NCBI GenBank assembly: GCA_007858575.1
Contig: CP042279.1
Location: 1,054,001-1,118,000, forward strand
Length of the DNA: 64,000 nt
Source: Streptomyces sp. WAC08241
GTDB lineage: Bacteria; Actinomycetota; Actinomycetes; Streptomycetales; Streptomycetaceae
Reading direction: 5' to 3'
The position numbers and the translations under genes were made by a program. Below are positions 59,954 to 64,000 of this stretch, piece after piece. The first letter of the stretch is position 1, and every line of letters begins with the position of its first letter. Under the pieces are notes generated by a model. The model did no database searches. It was not told the DNA's origin and saw nothing but the letters and a program-made list of their open reading frames with translations.

Positions 59954-60749
59954 TCACGGGCGCTCCGACCGGACGCTCACCGAGGGCGCGTACGGAAGGA
60001 GCTCCGGGCGCTTGGGCGCGCGGCCGTCGCCGGAGGAGCGGCCGGTCAGGCGCCGCCCGATCCAGGGGCCCAGGTGCTCCCTGGCGAAGCGGGCGTCCGC
60101 GAGCCGCCGGCTCGCCCAGCGGGGGCGCGCGGTCGGCGGCATCGGGGTGCGCCAGTCCTCCTCGGGCTCCAGGCCGAGGGTCTGCCACACGGCCTCGGCG
60201 ACCCGCCGGTGCCCCTCGGCCGTCAGGTGGAGCCGGTCCACGTCCCACAGGCGGGGTCGCCGAGCGACGGCGCCCCGTACAGGTCGACGACCAGGGCGCC
60301 GTGCCGGGCGGCGAGCGCGTCGATGTGGGCGAAGAGCTCCTCCATCCGGGGCCGGAAGCGCTCCATGACGGGGCCGTTCCGGCCGGGGCTGCGCATCAGG
60401 ACGAGCTGTCCGCAGGCGGGTGTGAGGCGTTCCACTGCCTCGGTGAGGAGGTCCCTCACCCGGACCATGTCGACCTTGGGGCGGAGGGTGTCGTTGAGGC
60501 CGCCGACGAGGGTGACCACATCGGCCTCCATCGTTGCGGCCGGGCCGACTTGCTCCTCGACGATCTGTCCGATGAGCTTCCCGCGCACGGCGAGGTTCGC
60601 GTAGCGGAAGCCGGGGAGCGGGCGGCGAGACGGCCCGCGAGGACGTCGGCCCAGCCTCCGTAGGAGCCGTCGGGCCTCAGGTCCGACATACCCTCGGTGA
60701 AGCTGTCGCCGAGGGCGACGAGACTGTTGTACGTGGCATTGATCTCCAT
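59954..60749 (-). CDS. SGNH/GDSL-type esterase (frameshifted)
   Basis: About 265 residues from ATG 60749. Block I GDSFTEG, block III GGLNDT and the C-terminal DRLHLTAEGH with catalytic Asp and His are present. There is no signal peptide, so it should be cytoplasmic. Bases are lost near 60630 and 60255. A TATGAT -10 box nine bases before the ATG overlaps a 16-bp palindrome. The substrate is unknown. Confidence 0.88.
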
Positions 60750-60760
60750 GGCGGAGCGAT

Positions 60761-60776
60761 CATACCGTGCGGTATG
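60761..60776. promoter_or_regulatory. 16-bp palindromic operator between divergent genes
   Basis: CATACCG-TG-CGGTATG is a perfect inverted repeat. It abuts the minus-strand TATGAT -10 box of the SGNH gene and lies 38 bp before ATG 60814 of the isomerase-like gene. Confidence 0.65.
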
Positions 60777-60813
60777 CGAAGCGTGCCGTGGAGAACCCGG
60801 GAGGGGAAATCCG

Positions 60814-61831
60814 ATGAGCGAAGCGCTCCTGAGCGCCCTGGCCGAGGCACTGGCCGGACTGGTGACGGCGGTCGAGACGTCCGACGAGGACGTCCTGGAC
60901 CCCGACACGGCGGTGACGTGGCTGGAGTCCACCGGACACACCCTCGCCGGGCTCACGGCGACCGACCGGCGGACCCTCGACGGGCTGTTCCGCGCGGCCG
61001 CCCTGCGTGAGCCCGAGGGCCCCCGGCGGGACGAGCTGCTCAAGGTCTCCGAGGGCTTCGGCCTCACCGGGGACCCCCACGCCGCCGCCTGCGACGCCGT
61101 CCTGGACCACGCCCGCCGCCTCGCCGCCGTCGTCCGCGACGCCGACCCCGCCACTCCCGTCCCCGGCTGCCCCGACTGGACCCTCGCGGACCTCGCCCGG
61201 CACGTCGGCACCGTTCACCGCTGGGCCGAGCACCTCGTACGGACCCGCTCCGCCACCCGCGTCCTCGCGGAGGACGTCCCGCTCGACCCGCCGGCCGGCC
61301 CCGCCGCGTACGCCGACTGGCTCGTCACCGGCGCCGAGCGCTTCGCCGCCGCCGCCCGCGACGCCGACCCGGACGCCCCCGTCTGGTCCCCGGGCGCCGA
61401 CCCGCACGTCCGCCACTACCCCCGCCACGTGCTCTTCGAGACCCTGGTCCACCTCGCCGACGCCGAACTGGCCGTCGACGGGAAGACCGGCCCCTCGACC
61501 CCGCCACGGCCGCGGACGCCGTCGACCACTTCCTGACCGACGCCCCGTACATCGCCCGGATCGCGGAGCCGCTCTCCCGGCTCGGCCGGGACGGGACGGT
61601 CCTGCGCCTCACCGCCCGCGACACCGGTGCCGTCTGGACCCTCACCCTCGGCGGGGGCGGCTTCACCTGGACCCGGGGGAGCGGCGGCGCGGAGCCGACC
61701 GCCGCCGTCGAGGCGGACGCCGGAGAGCTGCTCCTCCTCCTGCACCGCCGGTACGGCGCCGACGACCCGTGCTTCGCCCACACCGGCGACCGGGGCCCCT
61801 GGACGACTGGCTGGCCGCCACCGCGCTCTGA
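60814..61831 (+). CDS. Maleylpyruvate isomerase (MDMPI) family protein with extra N-terminal domain (frameshifted)
   Basis: About 340 residues from ATG 60814 behind GGGAGGGG. The first 85 residues are an acidic helical domain that I do not recognise. From about residue 92 a mycothiol-dependent maleylpyruvate isomerase/DinB-like domain begins (VPGCPDWTLADLARHVGTVH). It has HVLFETLVHLADAEL (metal-ligand helix) and ends with an SCP2-like C-terminal domain (LRLTARDTGAVWTLTLGGGG). Bases are lost near 61496 and 61797. The N-terminal domain may be a separate gene fused by a missed break, but no stop or start is visible. Confidence 0.8.
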
Positions 61832-61840
61832 ACGGAGCCC

Positions 61841-61872
61841 GAAGGGCCCCGGGACGGATCCCGGGGCCCTTC
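61841..61872. terminator. Bidirectional terminator stem-loop
   Basis: GAAGGGCCCCGGGA pairs perfectly with 61859-61872 around a CGGA tetraloop. It lies between the convergent isomerase gene (stop 61831) and the CBS gene (stop 61891). Confidence 0.85.
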
Positions 61873-61890
61873 GTCCTCCCTGCGCGGCCG

Positions 61891-62911
61891 CTACGGCGCC
61901 GCGGGGCGCCCCACCAGCTCGCGCAGCACGTCCTCCATCGCCACGAGCCCGGCCTGCCGGTCGTTCTCGTCGAGGACCGCCGCCAGGTGCGTCCGGCTGC
62001 GGCGCATCGCGGTCAGGACGTCGTCCAGCGGCGTCTCCGCCCGCACCCGGGCGATCGGCCGCAGCGACGACACCGGGAACGGCAGGTCGCGCGGGACGAT
62101 GTCCAGGGCGTCCTTGACGTGCAGATAGCCCAGGATGCGGCGCTCCGCGTCGACCACGGGGAAGCGGGAGAACCCGGTCCGCGCCGACAGCGCCTCCAGC
62201 TCCTCGGGGGTGGTGCCGACCGGGGTGGACACCACCTTGTCCGCCGGCATCACCACGTCCCGCACGGGACGGCGGCCCAGCTCCAGGGCGTCGTGCAGCC
62301 GCTCGGCGGCCCGGTTGTCCAGGAGTCCGGCGTCACCGGCGTCGGTGACCATACGGGCCAGCTCGTCGTCCGAGAAGGTCGCGGACACCTCGTCCTTGAC
62401 CTCCACCCGCAACAGCTTGAGCAGGGCGTTCGCGAAGGCGTTGATCGCGAAGATCACTGGCCGCAGCGCCCGGGCGAGCGTCACCAGGGGCGGCCCGAGC
62501 AGCAGCGCGGGAGCGCGTCGGCTCGGCGAGCGCGATGTTCTTCGGCACCATCTCGCCGAGCAGCATGTGCAGGTACGTCGCGAGCGACAGGGCGATCACG
62601 AACGAGATCGGGTGCACCAGGCCGTGCGGGACGCCGACCGCGTCGAAGACCGGTTCGAGCAGGTGCGCGATGGCCGGCTCGGCGACGATGCCCAGGACCA
62701 GGGTGCAGAGCGTGATGCCGAGCTGGGCCGCCGCGAGCATCGCGGAGACGTGCTCCAGGCCCCAGACCACACTGCGCGCCCGCTTGTCCCCGGCCTCGGC
62801 CAGGGGCTCGATCTGACTGCGGCGGACCGAGATCAGGGCGAACTCGGCGCCGACGAAGAAGGCGTTGACGACCAGGGTGAGCAGGCCGATCAGCAACTGG
62901 ATCGCGATCAT
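61891..62911 (-). CDS. CNNM/CorC-type DUF21-CBS membrane protein (frameshifted)
   Basis: About 340 residues from ATG 62911, which overlaps the stop of the upstream paralog (ATGA). The DUF21 transmembrane domain (LLIGLLTLVVNAFFVGAEFALI, then GEMVPKNIALAEP) is followed by a CBS pair (GFSRFPVVDAERRILGYLHVKDAL). The family is linked to magnesium and cobalt transport. One break is near 62515. The CorC/HlyC C-terminal domain present in the upstream gene is missing here. Confidence 0.87.
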
Positions 62912-64000
62912 CGGCCGGCCTCCCCGGTCTCGTCCCCGGTGTCGTGCGCGGGCGCGTGCAGCAGCACGCGGGCCGCGCGCCGGCCCGAGGCGTCCACGAC
63001 GTCGAGCCGCCAGCCGGCGGCCTCCACGCCGTCGCCGACGGCCGGGATGCGTCCCAGCTCGTGGGCGACGAAGCCCGCGAGCGTCTCGTACGGGCCGTCC
63101 GGCACCCGCAGGCCGATCGTGCCGACCTGGTCGGTGCGGGCCGCGCCGTCGGCGGACCACAGCGCGCGCCCGTCCGCGTCCTCGCCGGCCCGTGCCAGGT
63201 CCGGCGTCTCGTGCGGGTCGTGCTCGTCGCGGACCTCGCCGACGACCTCCTCGACGATGTCCTCCAGGGTGACGACCCCGGCCGTACCGCCGTACTCGTC
63301 GATGACGACCGCCATCGTCTGCTTCCCGGACAGCCGGTCCAGCAGCCTGTCCACGGTCAGCGTCTCCGGGACGAGCAGCGGCTCGCGCAGCATCTCCCCG
63401 ATCGGGCGGCGGTACCGCTCGGCGGCCGGTATGGCGAGGACGTCCTTGATGTGGGCGATGCCGACGACCGCGTCGAGGCTGTCCCGGTAGACCGGGAAGC
63501 GGGACAGGCCGGTCGCGCGGGTCGCGTTCGCCACGTCCTCCGCGGTGGCCTGCACGTCCAGGGCGGTGACCTGCACGCGGGGCGTCATCACGTTCTCGGC
63601 GGTCAGCTCCGCCAGGTTCAGGGTGCGGACGAACAGCTCGGCCGTGTCCGCCTCCAGGGCCCCTCCTTCGCGGAGTGCCGGGCGAGGGCCACCAGCTCCT
63701 GCGGGGAGCGCGCGGAGGCCAGCTCCTCGGTCGGCTCCATGCCGAGCCGGCGCAGGATCCGGTTCGCGGTGTTGTTGAGGTGGCTGATCAGCGGCTTGAA
63801 GGCGGCCGTGAACACGCGCTGCGGCGTGGCCACCACCTTCGCCACGGCGAGCGGCGAGGAGATGGCCCAGTTCTTGGGGACCAGCTCGCCGACCACCATC
63901 AGGACCACGGTCGACAGGGCGGTGCCCAGGACCAGGGCCACCGAGGAGGCGACCGAGGCGGAGAGGCCGAGGGCCTCGACCGGGCCCTTGATCAGGGCGG
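62908..64000 (-). CDS. CNNM/CorC-type DUF21-CBS-CorC_HlyC protein, 5' partial (frameshifted)
   Basis: The gene runs off the right edge; about 364 residues are visible. The DUF21 part shows VVGELVPKNWAI, the CBS pair SRFPVYRDSLDAVVGIAHIKD and MAVVIDEYGGTAGVVTLEDI, and the C-terminal CorC_HlyC domain (WSADG, then IGLRVPDGPYETLAGFV). One base is lost near 63658. The tandem pair with the downstream gene is common in Streptomyces and suggests heteromeric transport of divalent cations. Confidence 0.87.
   Translation of the reverse strand, partial: RPDQGPGRGPRPLRLGRLLGGPGPGHRPVDRGPDGGRRAGPQELGHLLAARRGEGGGHAAARVHGRLQAADQPPQQHREPDPAPARHGADRGAGLRALPAGAGGPRPALREGGALEADTAELFVRTLNLAELTAENVMTPRVQVTALDVQATAEDVANATRATGLSRFPVYRDSLDAVVGIAHIKDVLAIPAAERYRRPIGEMLREPLLVPETLTVDRLLDRLSGKQTMAVVIDEYGGTAGVVTLEDIVEEVVGEVRDEHDPHETPDLARAGEDADGRALWSADGAARTDQVGTIGLRVPDGPYETLAGFVAHELGRIPAVGDGVEAAGWRLDVVDASGRRAARVLLHAPAHDTGDETGEAGR

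Noticed and set aside
1..64000. Genome decay, phase variation or programmed frameshifting
   Set aside because: Breaks hit housekeeping genes uniformly, always in runs, with conserved sequence on both sides and no slippery-site plus structure pattern.
1..64000. CRISPR array, insertion sequence, prophage, integrase or attachment site
   Set aside because: No direct-repeat/spacer pattern, transposase motif or tRNA was found. The tandem repeats have no spacers and no cas genes nearby.

Overview
The window is chromosomal DNA from a high-GC actinomycete, almost certainly Streptomyces or a close relative. Codon third positions are nearly all G or C, many genes start with GTG or TTG, TTA codons are almost absent, genes are linked by GTGA/ATGA overlaps, and several promoters have a TAGCGT-type -10 box a few bases before the start codon. 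The gene families (mycothiol-type maleylpyruvate isomerases, MocR regulators, ECF41 sigma factor, HipA-like/DUF3037 pair, SWIM-finger pair) also fit. I see no phage, insertion sequence, CRISPR array, rRNA or tRNA.

A dominant feature is technical. Most genes are broken by single-base losses, nearly all inside short C or G runs (typically five reduced to four). I count roughly a hundred, and only about seven genes are intact. The gene spans below join the frames across these breaks. They look like consensus errors rather than biology.

Layout: (1) 1-9759 is an alpha-glucan utilisation locus: two paralogous secreted GH87/mycodextranase-like enzymes flank a sugar ABC transporter (binding lipoprotein and two permeases) and a cytoplasmic GH13 alpha-glucosidase. 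The secreted enzymes would cut the polymer, the transporter would import oligosaccharides and the GH13 enzyme would hydrolyse them. A Tat-exported sulfatase faces the locus. (2) 11519-17581 holds a HipA-like kinase/DUF3037 pair, two FabG-type dehydrogenases, a peptide-binding lipoprotein, uracil-DNA glycosylase and a TPR-like protein. (3) 17589-23640 has a small lipoprotein with a TTA codon, a DinB protein, a TetR/flavin monooxygenase divergon with two identical operators, an oxidoreductase, UppP and a VTT-type membrane protein. (4) 23738-33722 is mainly conserved single genes: a coupled alkylation-repair/patatin/spermidine-synthase-like chain, an MFS exporter, a hot-dog thioesterase, DedA, a gamma carbonic anhydrase, YbaK, CoA-binding and IMPACT proteins. 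(5) 33859-38506 is sbcDC with a convergent Lrp regulator. (6) 38684-47900 has a DUF885 peptidase, an Lrp/methionine gamma-lyase divergon, an ACT-GNAT fusion and the SWIM/DUF6493 pair. (7) 48057-56356 has PhoD, a MocR/EamA divergon, an alpha/beta-hydrolase, an ECF41 sigma factor, a trypsin-like protease and a DasR-like GntR regulator with a matching operator over its own promoter. (8) 56415-64000 has a ROK regulator, Mug, PurB, an SGNH hydrolase, a maleylpyruvate isomerase fusion and two CorC-type CBS proteins.

Intergenic DNA carries three families of imperfect tandem repeats (38.5, 48.0 and 49.8 kb), several perfect stem-loops and several palindromic operator candidates.
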